From positions 1 to 48,112 of the forward strand of contig NZ_BAGF01000019.1 in assembly GCF_000308755.1 (NCBI RefSeq): 48,112 nt of DNA. The letters run 5' to 3'. The notes under the pieces were generated by a model. The model had not been told where the DNA came from and ran no database searches. It saw only the letters and a list, made by a program, of their open reading frames with translations. Of the stretch, positions 7,784 to 16,654 are shown in pieces. Position 1 is the stretch's first letter. Each line of letters opens with the position of its first letter. A program made the position numbers and the translations under genes. This DNA comes from Nocardia pneumoniae NBRC 100136. Lineage in GTDB: Bacteria; Actinomycetota; Actinomycetes; Mycobacteriales; Mycobacteriaceae.

Positions 7784-9042
7784 GCACAACCGGCCGTTCG
7801 GCGGCGCAGGCGACGGGTTCGACAGCGGGCGCCCGCGTGGTCACGGAAGGGCTCGGGAGCTCCGCGCTGCCGGAGACCTTGATATCCGGGCGGGTAGCGG
7901 TGGAGTCGTGGCTGGCCGATCACACGGTCGACCTGATCCAGTGGCGCAGGCACATCCACGCCAACCCGGAACTGTCCCGCACCGAGTTCGGCACCACCGA
8001 GTTCGTCTCGGCCTGGCTGACCAAGGCGGGCCTGTCGCCGCAGGTCCTACCGGGCGGCACCGGTCTCATCTGCGATATCGGTCCCGAGGGGCGCCGGATC
8101 GGTCTGCGCGCCGACATCGATGCGCTGCCGCTACAGGAGTTCACCGGATTGAGCTTCGCCTCCACCGTGCCGGGCGTGGCGCACGCGTGCGGCCACGACG
8201 CGCACACCACGATCCTGCTCGGCACGGCGCTGGCCCTGGCCGAGGTGCCCGAGCTGCCGGTCGGTGTGCGGCTGGTCTTCCAGCCCGCCGAGGAGGTCAT
8301 GCCGGGCGGCGCGATCGACGTGGTCGCCACCGGTGCGATGGCGGGCGTCGAGCGGATCTTCGCGCTGCACTGTGATCCGCGGCTGGAGGTGGGCCGGGTC
8401 GGCATCCGCGTCGGCGCGATCACCTCGGCGGCCGACACCATCGAGCTGGTGCTCGACTCACCGGGCGGCCACACCTCACGCCCGCACCTGACCAGCGACC
8501 TGGTCTACGCGATCGGCACGGTGATCACCGGCCTGCCCGGCCTGCTGAGCCGCCGCATCGACCCGCGCACCAGCACTGTGATGGTGTGGGGCGCGGTGAG
8601 CGCGGGCAAGGCGCCGAACGCGATCCCGCAGACCGGCATGCTCACCGGCACCATCCGCACCGGCGATCACGACACCTGGTCGCTGCTGGAGCCGATGGTG
8701 CGCGAGATCGTCGACGGGCTGCTGGCCCCGACCGGCGTGCGCTACCAGCTCAACTACCGGCGCGGCGTGCCTCCTGTGGTCAACGAGGAGCACTCCACCC
8801 GCATTTTCGAGGACGCGATCCGCGCGCTCGGCCCCGACGCGCTGGCCGACACCATGCAGTCCGGCGGCGGCGAGGACTTCTCCTGGTACCTGGAAGAGGT
8901 GCCGGGCGCGATGGCCCGTCTCGGTGTCTGGTCCGGCGAAGGCGAACAGCTGGATCTGCACCAGCCGACCTTCGACATCGACGAGCGGGCGCTCGCGGTC
9001 GGCGTCCGGGTGCTGAGCAATATCGTCCTCGGCTGTGTTTGA
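7780..9042 (+). CDS. amiA1: M20 family amidohydrolase, AmiA-type
   Basis: The second M20 metallohydrolase has 420 residues and begins at GTG 7780 behind a strong AGGAGG. Motifs are RADIDALPLQE, AHACGHDAHTT (metal ligands), FQPAEEVMPGG (catalytic Glu), the dimerisation/lid domain around residues 210-330 (SPGGHTSRPH) and the C-terminal GGGEDFSWYLE. It corresponds to AmiA1 (Rv3305c) and is closest in style to hippurate hydrolase / N-acyl-L-amino acid amidohydrolases. The first ~45 residues before ESWLADHTVDL are poorly conserved in look. The gene is followed by a repeat block and then a strong terminator. Confidence 0.92.
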   Translation: MSTTGRSAAQATGSTAGARVVTEGLGSSALPETLISGRVAVESWLADHTVDLIQWRRHIHANPELSRTEFGTTEFVSAWLTKAGLSPQVLPGGTGLICDIGPEGRRIGLRADIDALPLQEFTGLSFASTVPGVAHACGHDAHTTILLGTALALAEVPELPVGVRLVFQPAEEVMPGGAIDVVATGAMAGVERIFALHCDPRLEVGRVGIRVGAITSAADTIELVLDSPGGHTSRPHLTSDLVYAIGTVITGLPGLLSRRIDPRTSTVMVWGAVSAGKAPNAIPQTGMLTGTIRTGDHDTWSLLEPMVREIVDGLLAPTGVRYQLNYRRGVPPVVNEEHSTRIFEDAIRALGPDALADTMQSGGGEDFSWYLEEVPGAMARLGVWSGEGEQLDLHQPTFDIDERALAVGVRVLSNIVLGCV

Positions 9043-9162
9043 TTTGCCGCGCCTGCGGCGCTGGGTGTTCGCGGCCCCGGGAAGTCTCGCGCCCGAGCGG
9101 GCGGGACTCGCGCCTTCGGCGCACGCGCTTCGCCCGCTCGGACGCGAGACGGGCCGCGAACG
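9038..9162 (-). repeat. Intergenic inverted repeat, copy B
   Basis: This is the partner of copy A at 6399-6519 in the opposite orientation; it overlaps the last codons of amiA. 9038-9076 is the best-conserved part (36/39). A further partial direct copy of its middle and right part lies at about 9227-9295 (GCGGGACTCGCG, then GCCGCGAACG, then GTCTCGCACCC). A weaker relative of the left end occurs near 9922-9945 (TTCGATTGCCGCACCTGCGG). Confidence 0.7.
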
Positions 9163-9341
9163 GTGCTCGTAAGACTCGCACCCGGCGGGGCTGGGTGGGA
9201 TTCGCGGTAGTGATCGGGTGAGCGGTGCGGGCGGGACTCGCGGCCTGCCTCGCATGCGCTTCGCACACCCGGATAAGAACCGTGCCGCGAACGTGTTCGA
9301 TGGTCTCGCACCCGACCGGGGTGGGAGTGTGTTGATCGGAT
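9163..9341. other. Intergenic repeat-rich stretch after amiA
   Basis: No coding region is visible. It holds a degenerate third unit of the intergenic repeat (about 9227-9295) embedded in GC-rich sequence, and it leads into the terminator at 9342. Confidence 0.5.
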
Positions 9342-9378
9342 AGCGGAGTGGCCGAACCGGAAGTTCGGCCACTCCGCT
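9342..9378. terminator. Bidirectional terminator, 16-bp perfect stem
   Basis: AGCGGAGTGGCCGAAC (9342-9357) pairs perfectly with GTTCGGCCACTCCGCT (9363-9378) around a CGGAA loop. It lies between convergent amiA and the GGCT-like gene and probably serves both. There is no T-tract, as is common in actinobacteria. Confidence 0.88.
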
Positions 9379-9401
9379 GTCGTCCAGCGTGGACCGCGTG
9401 G

Positions 9402-9878
9402 TCAGCCGAAGTTGCCCGGCCCCACGTTTCGGCTGTTTCTGGTACGTAGCTCGTGTACGTAATCCGCTGGCGCGCCTGCCTTTTCGGCCGCGTCCGCGAT
9501 CACGCCGAGGTAGCGGGCCGATGGCAGCCCGCCCTCGTACGCGTCGAGCACGTAGAGCCAGGCCAGGGTGGGCTCGCTGTCGCCGTCGGCGTCGCGGGTC
9601 ACCCGCAGGCGGATCTTCTTGTGGATGCCGAAGTCCGAACCCTCCCAGCGGTCCAGCCGCTGCTCGTCCTCCGGGGACACGTCGTAGAGCACGACGAACA
9701 CCCGGGAACCCGGGTCCTCGACGACCGTCGCGAGAGGCCCTTCCCAGCCGATGTCGTCACCGGCGAAGGTGAGCCGCCAGCCCTCCAACCAGCCCGTCCC
9801 GGACATGGGTGAGTGCGGACAGCGCTCGAGCATCTGCGTTGCGTCCATGTTGGACCCGTAGGCGGCATAGATCGGCAC
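9402..9878 (-). CDS. Gamma-glutamylcyclotransferase-like protein
   Basis: A 158-residue cytosolic protein of the GGCT/AIG2 fold, matching M. tuberculosis Rv3304 in length and pattern. It shows the N-terminal substrate-loop motif YAAYGSNM, then ERCPHSP, the segment DIGWEGPLATVVED, and DRWEGSDFGIH, whose Glu is a candidate catalytic acid. Family members cleave gamma-glutamyl compounds with release of 5-oxoproline, but this subfamily's substrate is not known. The start is GTG at 9878; TACCCT lies 6 nt upstream with no ribosome site, suggesting a leaderless mRNA. The longer upstream frame is Arg-rich and rejected. It is divergent from lpdA. Confidence 0.85.
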   Translation of the reverse strand: MPIYAAYGSNMDATQMLERCPHSPMSGTGWLEGWRLTFAGDDIGWEGPLATVVEDPGSRVFVVLYDVSPEDEQRLDRWEGSDFGIHKKIRLRVTRDADGDSEPTLAWLYVLDAYEGGLPSARYLGVIADAAEKAGAPADYVHELRTRNSRNVGPGNFG

Positions 9879-10053
9879 CAGCAAAGGGTAGCCAATAACC
9901 TTCGCCGACCGCGTTCGATTGCCGCACCTGCGGCGCGGCGCGCGGCGCGGAGCAGCCGTGCACCGGCAACGCGGTAAGAAGTGCGAGGTGGTTGCCGGAT
10001 AACGTGGACATCGCGGCCGGAGATCCCGGCGCGAAGCACGAGCGGAGGTATCA
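9879..10053. promoter_or_regulatory. Divergent control region GGCT / lpdA
   Basis: A 175-bp spacer. TACCCT at 6 nt before the GGCT GTG is a likely -10 element on the minus strand. GGAGGT 6 nt before the lpdA ATG is a normal ribosome site. A short relative of the intergenic repeat (about 9922-9945) lies inside. Confidence 0.45.
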
Positions 10054-11457
10054 ATGACCCGCATCGCGATCATCGGTGGCGGACCGGCCGGCTACGAGGC
10101 GGCGCTGGTGGCGGCCCAGCACGGGGCGTCGGTGACGCTGATCGATTCCGACGGCATCGGCGGGGCGTGTGTGCTGTGGGACTGCGTCCCCTCCAAGACG
10201 TTCATCGCCTCGACCGGGGTGCGCACCGACCTGCGCCGCGCCCGGGATCTCGGGATCACCCTCGACCCGAATCAGGCGCACGTCCAGCTGCCCGAGGTGA
10301 ACGCGCGCGTGAAGGCGCTGGCGCTGGCGCAGTCATCGGATATCCGCTCGAAGCTGCAGACCGTCGGGGTGACGGTGCTGGCCGGTCGCGGCGAGCTGAT
10401 CGATCGCGCCAGTGGGCTGGCCGCGCACCGGGTGCTCGCCAAGCTGGCCGACGGCTCGCAGCAGACCATCGAGGCCGAGGTGGTGCTGATCGCCACCGGG
10501 GCCAGCCCCCGGGTGCTGCCCGGCGCCGAACCGGACGGCGAGCGCATTCTCAACTGGCGTCAGCTCTACGACCTGGAGGAGCTGCCGGAGACCTTGGTGG
10601 TGGTCGGCTCCGGCGTGACGGGCGCCGAGTTCGTCTCCGCGTACACCGAAATGGGCGTGCGGGTGAAGCTGGTCTCCAGCCGCGACCGCGTGCTGCCCGG
10701 CGAGGACGCCGACGCGGCGCTCGTGCTGGAGGACGCGCTCGCCGAACGTGGCGTCGAGCTGGTCAAGCACGCGCGCGCGGACGCGGTGGAGCGCACCGCC
10801 GAGGGCATCGTGGTCAAGTTGTCCGACGGGCGCACGGTTTCCGGCTCGCACGCGCTGATGACGGTCGGCTCGACACCCAATACCGCGGGGCTCGGGCTGG
10901 ACCGGGTCGGCATCGAACTCGACCGCGGCGGCTATCTGCGGGTGGACCGGGTGTCGCGCACGTCGGTGCCCGGCGTCTACGCCGCGGGGGACTGCACCGG
11001 TCTGCTGCCGCTGGCTTCGGTGGCGGCGATGCAGGGACGCATCGCGATGTACCACGCGCTCGGCGAGGGCGTCAGCCCGATTCGCTTGAAGACCGTTGCC
11101 TCCGCGGTGTTCACCCGGCCGGAGATCGCGACCGTCGGGGTCAGCCAGACCGCGATCGACAACGGCGAGGTGCCCGCGCGCACGGTGATGCTGCCGCTGA
11201 ACACCAATCCGCGCGCCAAGATGTCCAGTCTGCGACGCGGTTTCGTCAAGATCTTCTGCCGCCCCGCGACCGGCGTGGTGATCGGCGGCGTGGTCGTGGC
11301 ACCGATCGCCTCGGAGCTGATTCTGCCGATCGCCCTTGCGGTGCAGAACAACCTGACGGTGAACGACCTGGCCCAGACCTTTTCGGTCTACCCGTCGCTC
11401 ACCGGATCGGTGACCGAGGCGGCCCGTTTGCTGATGCGGCACGACGACCTGGACTGA
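10054..11457 (+). CDS. lpdA: NAD(P)H quinone reductase LpdA
   Basis: A 467-residue flavoprotein disulfide reductase-family enzyme of the LpdA type (Rv3303c), a cytosolic or membrane-associated FAD enzyme that reduces quinones rather than lipoamide. FAD motif GGGPAGYEAA (8-17), NAD(P) motif VVGSGVTGAEF (about 190-200), second FAD motif GVYAAGDCTG and dimerisation domain from about 345. The C-terminal His-Glu pair of true lipoamide dehydrogenases is missing: that segment reads YPSLTGSVTE. Unusually, the N-terminal redox motif is a full CX4C (Cys39, Cys44 in GGACVLWDCVPSK). It starts at ATG 10054 after GGAGGT. Confidence 0.93.
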   Translation: MTRIAIIGGGPAGYEAALVAAQHGASVTLIDSDGIGGACVLWDCVPSKTFIASTGVRTDLRRARDLGITLDPNQAHVQLPEVNARVKALALAQSSDIRSKLQTVGVTVLAGRGELIDRASGLAAHRVLAKLADGSQQTIEAEVVLIATGASPRVLPGAEPDGERILNWRQLYDLEELPETLVVVGSGVTGAEFVSAYTEMGVRVKLVSSRDRVLPGEDADAALVLEDALAERGVELVKHARADAVERTAEGIVVKLSDGRTVSGSHALMTVGSTPNTAGLGLDRVGIELDRGGYLRVDRVSRTSVPGVYAAGDCTGLLPLASVAAMQGRIAMYHALGEGVSPIRLKTVASAVFTRPEIATVGVSQTAIDNGEVPARTVMLPLNTNPRAKMSSLRRGFVKIFCRPATGVVIGGVVVAPIASELILPIALAVQNNLTVNDLAQTFSVYPSLTGSVTEAARLLMRHDDLD

Positions 11458-11760
11458 CGTCGTCCTGACGCGCGCTGTGCCGTGTCCGGTATCGGACATC
11501 CTGCCCCCGGAACACGGGGCTGGCATGCGGCCCCGGTGGGCTTGCCACCCTTGGTTATTCGCTGCGTTGCTCATTGTGCGCACATGTGGTTCACTCCTCG
11601 ACAGAGATGCGATCGGAGGGCGGTCGCGAGGTTCGGTGCGGGGGGATGGGTTCCTTTCCAAATCGGCACGGCGAACGATTCGGGTCGTTCGACGATCGGG
11701 CGTCTCACCCAGGGACAACTGAATGCGGCCGACCAGCCGCACCCGGGAAGGGAATTGCAA
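11458..11760 (+). promoter_or_regulatory. 303-bp leader region of the exported Pro-rich protein
   Basis: There is no gene here. It contains a small hairpin just after lpdA (11483-11498, TGTCCG/CGGACA) and a perfect 7-bp hairpin CGAACGA-TTCGGG-TCGTTCG at 11671-11690, and it ends in GGGAAGGGAATTGCAA before the GTG start. The length and structure leave room for an RNA regulator ahead of a cell-envelope gene, but I cannot match it to a known riboswitch. Confidence 0.35.
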
Positions 11761-12777
11761 GTGAAACATCGTAAGCCGAGTAGGGCGCAGCGAGCGATGG
11801 CGAGCACCTCGTTGCCACTGGCCACAGCGGCCGCGGTGGCCACTCTCTTCGCGGCGCCGGCGGGGGCGGCTCCCAACGATCAGCCGACGCAGCCGGGCGT
11901 CACCGAGTCGCCGAGCACCCCGGAGACCACTCAGGCGGAACCGAACAAGCCGGAGTCCAAGCAAGATCCGCAGAAGCCGGAGAGCAAGCCCACGCCGAGC
12001 CAGCCCGGCGTCACCACTCCGGACTCCGACCATGCCGCGCCCGAGCAGAAGGATCCGCGACTGGCCAGTCCGACGCAGCCGGGTGTGACCTCCCCGCGCG
12101 TCGCGCCGCTGCCGGTCCCCGGCCAGCAGCCGGGCGAGCCGCAGCCCGCGGTGGTGCCGGATCAGGCCGCCCCGGAGGCCGGCCAGCAGGCGTCCCCGCA
12201 GCCTGGTCAGCAGGCCGCCCCGCGGCCGGGCACGCAAGGCGGCGAGAACGCCGACGCGCAGCAGCCGGAGAGCTCCACGCTGGCGCAGCCGAAGCCGCGC
12301 TGGCAGGCCCCGCGTCAGGAGGCCGCCCCGCCCGCTCCGGTCGTGGAGATGACCGGTCCGCATGCGGAGATCGGCGCGAACCTCAACGGCAACAACGTGT
12401 TGCCGGGCTACGTGGCGAACACTCACCACTTCAGCAACGAGGCCGGTTACGTCGGCACGATCGGCTACCGCACGCCGACCGGCCAGGGCGAAGCGGGCGT
12501 CTCGGTGGAGTTCGTCGACAAGAACACCGTCAAGCTCACCACCTACACCGGTGGCGAGGGCCTGGCCGACAACAACACCACCGCGGTGTTCGACACCACC
12601 CAGCTGAACATGGCCAAGGCCGCGGTGGAGGATTGGATCCGTGAGCAGCCGGGCGGCGCGGCCGCCCTGGAGGCCGCCGCACAGGTTAAGCTTCCGCTTC
12701 AGTCGGGCGATATCGCTCCGCAGACCGTCGACGTGGCTGGCGTCACCGCCCAGTGGGGTGGCTCGCTCCAGTACTGA
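11761..12777 (+). CDS. Exported proline-rich protein of unknown function
   Basis: The product has 338 residues. The N-terminus has basic residues (MKHRKPSRAQR), then a hydrophobic stretch (about 15-35) ending in APAGAAP, a good Sec signal peptidase I site near residue 36. Residues about 37-200 are disordered and rich in Pro, Gln, Glu and Ser, with three QPGVT repeats and several QPG(Q/E) repeats. Residues about 200-338 form a compact domain starting PHAEIGANLNGNNVLPGY, without cysteines. It probably acts outside the membrane or in the cell wall. I do not recognise the C-terminal domain. The GTG start is chosen for its GGGAAGGGA ribosome site; the frame is open back to 11482 but lacks a signal-like start there. 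Confidence 0.8.
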   Translation: MKHRKPSRAQRAMASTSLPLATAAAVATLFAAPAGAAPNDQPTQPGVTESPSTPETTQAEPNKPESKQDPQKPESKPTPSQPGVTTPDSDHAAPEQKDPRLASPTQPGVTSPRVAPLPVPGQQPGEPQPAVVPDQAAPEAGQQASPQPGQQAAPRPGTQGGENADAQQPESSTLAQPKPRWQAPRQEAAPPAPVVEMTGPHAEIGANLNGNNVLPGYVANTHHFSNEAGYVGTIGYRTPTGQGEAGVSVEFVDKNTVKLTTYTGGEGLADNNTTAVFDTTQLNMAKAAVEDWIREQPGGAAALEAAAQVKLPLQSGDIAPQTVDVAGVTAQWGGSLQY

Positions 12778-12796
12778 CACGAGCTGATCTCGACGG

Positions 12797-12824
12797 GTGG
12801 GGCGGTCGTTCACGACCGCCCCAC
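12797..12824 (+). terminator. Hairpin terminator, 12-bp stem
   Basis: GTGGGGCGGTCG (12797-12808) pairs perfectly with CGACCGCCCCAC (12813-12824) around TTCA. It lies 20 bp after the exported protein's stop, so the next gene is likely transcribed separately or by read-through. Confidence 0.85.
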
Positions 12825-12850
12825 TCGTGTGTCCTGGGAAAGGATTGGGT

Positions 12851-13864
12851 GTGACCTCCGAGGGTGATGCGAGGGAGAACGAATCCGACCGGTCCGGGTC
12901 GGAGTTCGGTCCGCCGCTGGGGGAGTTCGGGCCGCCGGTTTCCGAATTCGGGCCGCCCGTTTCGGAATTCGGTCCACCGATGGGCGCCGATACCGGCCCG
13001 CGCTGGCAGGTCCCGCAGCAGCCCACCGACCACCCCGAACTGATCTGGCGTCCCGCGGGCGAGCCGCAGACGACGCCCCCACCGGCCCCGCACTATCGTG
13101 CGCCGGATTCCGCGGTCTACACCGAACGGCCGACGACGCCTGTCCAGCCCGAGCAGCCTGCCGCGGAGGCCGCGCGTCCACAGACCACGGGCGGCGAGCA
13201 GGAGTCGTGGTGGAAGCAGCCGACCGCCGAAGGTGCCGTGCCGAAGCCGCCTGCGCCGGCCGACTCCGGCTTGTCCTGGGCCGAGGACCCGATCGCCATG
13301 CGGCTGGCGTTGCGGGTGCCCCCGACGCCCGCGCCCGCGCGGCGCTCCGGCTCCTCGCCGCGATGGGTGGTGCTCGGGGCGCTCGCCGCGGTTGTGGTGC
13401 TGATCGCGCTGACGGTGACCATCATCGCGGTCTCCCGCGACAACGGCGACACCGGCGCCGCTCCCGATATCGGCACCACCACGGCGGCGTTGAGCTGCCC
13501 GGCCAGCAAGGACGGCAAGGTCACGGTGGGCAACGGCGCGGGCGACACCAGCAGCGGCCCCGGGGCCATCCTCGGCTTGCAGTACGCCTTCTACGTCGAG
13601 CGCAGCGGTGAGCGGGCCAGGCGGTTCGTCGCCGCCGACGCGGAGAACGTCTCGGCCGCGGAGGTCATTCAGAAGGGCATCGACGAGCAGGTGCCGGTCG
13701 GCACCACGCATTGCCTGCGGATCACCGAGACGGCCGCCGACACCTTCGACGTCGACCTGACCGAGCATCGACCCGACGGAACCACCACGGTGTACAAGCA
13801 GACGGTCACCACGGCGAGCCGGGACGGCAAAATCTTGGTCTACGCGATCAGGGACCGCCTGTAA
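12851..13864 (+). CDS. Single-pass membrane protein with EFGPP repeats
   Basis: The product has 337 residues. A cytosolic N-terminal half is disordered and opens with four EFGPP repeats (residues 18-43: LGEFGPP, VSEFGPP and so on), followed by a Pro-rich stretch. One transmembrane helix (172-194) is preceded by RR and KR-poor basic residues, placing the C-terminus outside. The exported domain (about 205-337) has two cysteines (216 and 288) likely to form a disulfide and a fold that may be NTF2/Mce-associated-like (ILGLQYAFYVERSGERARRFV). The function is unknown. GTG 12851 has GGGAAAGGA 6 nt upstream. Both this and the previous gene combine a Pro-rich tether and an external domain, suggesting a joint envelope role. 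Confidence 0.78.
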   Translation: MTSEGDARENESDRSGSEFGPPLGEFGPPVSEFGPPVSEFGPPMGADTGPRWQVPQQPTDHPELIWRPAGEPQTTPPPAPHYRAPDSAVYTERPTTPVQPEQPAAEAARPQTTGGEQESWWKQPTAEGAVPKPPAPADSGLSWAEDPIAMRLALRVPPTPAPARRSGSSPRWVVLGALAAVVVLIALTVTIIAVSRDNGDTGAAPDIGTTTAALSCPASKDGKVTVGNGAGDTSSGPGAILGLQYAFYVERSGERARRFVAADAENVSAAEVIQKGIDEQVPVGTTHCLRITETAADTFDVDLTEHRPDGTTTVYKQTVTTASRDGKILVYAIRDRL

Positions 13865-13963
13865 CCAGGGCGGTTCCCAGATCATGGGATGAATATTTCA
13901 GCTTCTGGTCCGGGTGTGCGACAGTGAGATATCGCGTCCCGCGGCGTTCCCCGGAGGTATCCC

Positions 13964-15139
13964 ATGTCGCCGACCATTCCACCGCTGGCAGGCAAACTGG
14001 AGGGCCTGCGGAGTTCGGCGATCCGTGATCTGCTGAAGCTGACCTCGCGTGCCGACATCGTGAGCCTGGCGGGCGGCCTGCCGGACGCCGAGCTCATGCC
14101 GCGTGAGCGCCTGGCCGCGGCGGCGGACGCTGCGCTGAGCCACAACGGCTGCCTGCAATACACCGAGTCGACCGGGTGGACGCCGCTGCGCGAAGTGCTC
14201 GCCCACCGGGAGTCGGCGAGACTCGGCCGCCCGGTCCAACTCGCCGAGGTGTTCGTGACCCACGGTTCGCAGCAGGCATTGTCGCTGCTGTCCGAGGTGC
14301 TGCTCGACCCGGGCGCGCTGGTCGTCGTCGAAGATCCGGCGTATGTCGGTGCACTGCAAGTCTTCCGGGCCGCGGGTGCGCGTATCGCCGCGGTGCCGCT
14401 GGACGGCGAGGGCATGCGCACCGAGGCCATCGCCGAGCTGATCGCGCGGGGTGAGCGCCCCTCCGTGGTCCACACGGTGAGCAATTTCCACAATCCGGGT
14501 GGCGTGACGATGAGCCCGCGGCGCCGCGCGGAACTGGCCGAGCTCGCCGAGCGCCACGGATTCTGGGTGATCGAGGACGATCCCTACGGTGAGCTGTGGT
14601 TCGACAGCCCCGCGCCCGAACCGGTGGCGTCCTACTCACGCAACGTCATCCGGCTGTCGAGCGCGTCGAAGATCCTCTCGCCGAGCCTGCGCGTCGGCTG
14701 GATGGTCGCGCCCGAACCGGTCTGCCGCGCGGTCGAACTGCTGAAACAGGGGGCGGACCTGTGCGGGTCGGCGCTCACCCAGCAGATCGCCGCCGACCTG
14801 CTCGCCGACACGACGTGGCTGGCCGGTCATGTCGACCAGGTCCGCGCGGTCTACGGTGAACGGGCGAAAGCGCTCGTGCACGCGACGCGCACCCGGTTCG
14901 GCGACCGCGTGCGGTGCACTGATGCCGCGGGCGGCATGTTCGTCTGGGCCGATTTCACCGACGGCACCGACACCGACCAGTTGCTGCCGCGTGCGCTCGC
15001 AGCCGGGGTCGCCTACGTTCCCGGGTCGGCGTTCGCGGTCGACGGCGGATACCGCAACTCGATGCGTATGTGCTTCACCACGTCCGACGCGGCGACGCTG
15101 GAACTGGCTGTCGACCGGCTGGCGGACGCCGTCGGGTAG
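13964..15139 (+). CDS. PLP-dependent aminotransferase, 2-aminoadipate/MocR-domain type
   Basis: A 391-residue fold-type I aminotransferase. It shows the N-terminal SLAGGLPDAELMP, the YTESTGWTPLRE segment, the substrate/PLP loop VEDPAYVGA, NFHNPGGVTM, the Asp of EDDPYGELWF and the Schiff-base lysine in SSASKILSPSLRVGW; the Arg that binds the carboxylate is in RNSMRMCF near the C-terminus. This resembles 2-aminoadipate/kynurenine or valine-pyruvate type enzymes without the GntR domain of MocR regulators. The substrate is unknown. ATG 13964 has GGAGG 7 nt upstream. It is convergent with glpK at a spacing of 15 bp. Confidence 0.9.
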   Translation: MSPTIPPLAGKLEGLRSSAIRDLLKLTSRADIVSLAGGLPDAELMPRERLAAAADAALSHNGCLQYTESTGWTPLREVLAHRESARLGRPVQLAEVFVTHGSQQALSLLSEVLLDPGALVVVEDPAYVGALQVFRAAGARIAAVPLDGEGMRTEAIAELIARGERPSVVHTVSNFHNPGGVTMSPRRRAELAELAERHGFWVIEDDPYGELWFDSPAPEPVASYSRNVIRLSSASKILSPSLRVGWMVAPEPVCRAVELLKQGADLCGSALTQQIAADLLADTTWLAGHVDQVRAVYGERAKALVHATRTRFGDRVRCTDAAGGMFVWADFTDGTDTDQLLPRALAAGVAYVPGSAFAVDGGYRNSMRMCFTTSDAATLELAVDRLADAVG

Positions 15140-15154
15140 CGCGCCGCCCAACGG

Positions 15155-16654
15155 TCAGCCGACCCAGTCGTAGGTGCGCTCGACCGCCTTGTTCCACGCC
15201 GCGAGGTGCGCGTCCCGGTCCGCGTCCGGCATGGCCGGGTGCCAGGTCTTGTCGGCGGCCCAGTTGGCCCGGATGTCGTCGGTGCCCGCCCAGTAGCCGA
15301 CAGCGAGCCCGGCCGCGTACGCCGCGCCGAGCGCGGTGGTCTCGTTCACCACCGGACGTACCACGGGCACGTCGAGGATGTCGGACTGGAATTGCATGAG
15401 CAGGTCGTTGCCGACCATGCCGCCGTCCACCTTCAGGGTGGTCAGCTCGAGGCCGAGCCGCTGGGCCTCGGCGTCGGCGCGCATCGCGTCGACCACCTCG
15501 CGGGTCTGGAACGCGGTGGATTCCAGCACCGCTCGCGCCAGATGCGCCTTGGTGACGAACCGGGTGAGCCCGGCGATCACCCCGCGTGCGTCCGGCCGCC
15601 AGCGCGGCGCGAACAGCCCGGAGAAGGCGGGCACGATGTAGGCGCCGCCGTTGTCGGGGACGCTGCGGGCCAGCGGCTCGATCTCGTCGGCGGCGGAGAT
15701 GATGCCGAGGTTGTCGCGGAACCACTGCACCAGCGCGCCGGTGACGGCGATGGACCCTTCCAGCGCGTACACCGGGTCGGCCTCGCCGAGGCGGTAGCAC
15801 ACCGTGGTGAGCAGGCCGTGCTTGCTGAACACCGGCGTGGTTCCGGTGTTCAGCAGCATGAAGTTACCGGTGCCGTAGGTGTTCTTGGCCTCACCCGGCG
15901 ACAGGCACGCCTGACCGAAGGTGGCGGCCTGCTGGTCGCCGAGGATGCCCGCGACCGGCACCCCGGCCAGCGGCCCCGAGTTGATCGGCGCGTAGACCTC
16001 CGAGGAGCTCACGATCCGCGGCAGCATCGACTCCGGCACGCCGAACTCCGCGCAGATCTGCGAGTCCCATTGCAGCGAGCGCAGATCCAGCAGCATGGTG
16101 CGGGAGGCATTGGTCACGTCGGTGATGTGCTCGCCGGTGAGGTTCCACAGCACCCAGCTGTCCACGGTGCCGAAGCACAGCTCACCGTCCTCCGCGCGCT
16201 CTCGCGCACCCTGGACGTTGTCCAGGATCCAGCGCAGCTTCGGCCCGGCGAAGTAGGTGGACAGGGGAAGGCCGGTGCGGTCCTGGTAGCGGGTCGATCC
16301 CAGGTCTCCGCCGAGGTCGGCGCACAGCCGGTCGGTGCGGGTGTCCTGCCAGACGATGGCGTTGTGCACCGGTTCGCCGGTCTTGCGATCCCACACCACG
16401 GTGGTCTCGCGCTGATTGGTGATCCCGACCGCGGCGATGTCGCCGCTGCCGAGCCCGGTGCGTTCCAGCACGTCGCCGAGCACGAATTCGGTATTGCGCC
16501 AAATCGTTTCGGGATCGTGCTCGACCCAACCCGGCTGCGGGAAGATCTGCTCGTGTTCGCGCTGCGCGACGCCGACGACGCGTCCCTGCCGGTCGAAGAC
16601 GATGCACCGACTCGAGGTCGTGCCCTGGTCGATGGCGGCCACATAACGACGCAT
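15155..16654 (-). CDS. glpK: Glycerol kinase
   Basis: The enzyme converts glycerol plus ATP to glycerol-3-phosphate in the cytosol. The 499-residue FGGY kinase is full length: N-terminal phosphate-1 motif [23 protein letters not shown] with IVWQDTRT (glycerol site), [10 protein letters not shown] (adenosine/phosphate region), [11 protein letters not shown] and the C-terminal [16 protein letters not shown]. It is divergent from glpD, giving a complete glycerol-to-dihydroxyacetone-phosphate route. The ATG at 16654 has TAACCT 6 nt upstream and no ribosome site, suggesting leaderless translation. In M. tuberculosis glpK and glpD2 are not neighbours, as I recall, so the pairing here is a difference. 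Confidence 0.97.
   Translation of the reverse strand: MRRYVAAIDQGTTSSRCIVFDRQGRVVGVAQREHEQIFPQPGWVEHDPETIWRNTEFVLGDVLERTGLGSGDIAAVGITNQRETTVVWDRKTGEPVHNAIVWQDTRTDRLCADLGGDLGSTRYQDRTGLPLSTYFAGPKLRWILDNVQGARERAEDGELCFGTVDSWVLWNLTGEHITDVTNASRTMLLDLRSLQWDSQICAEFGVPESMLPRIVSSSEVYAPINSGPLAGVPVAGILGDQQAATFGQACLSPGEAKNTYGTGNFMLLNTGTTPVFSKHGLLTTVCYRLGEADPVYALEGSIAVTGALVQWFRDNLGIISAADEIEPLARSVPDNGGAYIVPAFSGLFAPRWRPDARGVIAGLTRFVTKAHLARAVLESTAFQTREVVDAMRADAEAQRLGLELTTLKVDGGMVGNDLLMQFQSDILDVPVVRPVVNETTALGAAYAAGLAVGYWAGTDDIRANWAADKTWHPAMPDADRDAHLAAWNKAVERTYDWVG

Noticed and set aside
10054..11457. Lipoamide dehydrogenase of the pyruvate dehydrogenase complex
   Set aside because: The C-terminal catalytic His-Glu pair is missing and the gene context is that of LpdA.
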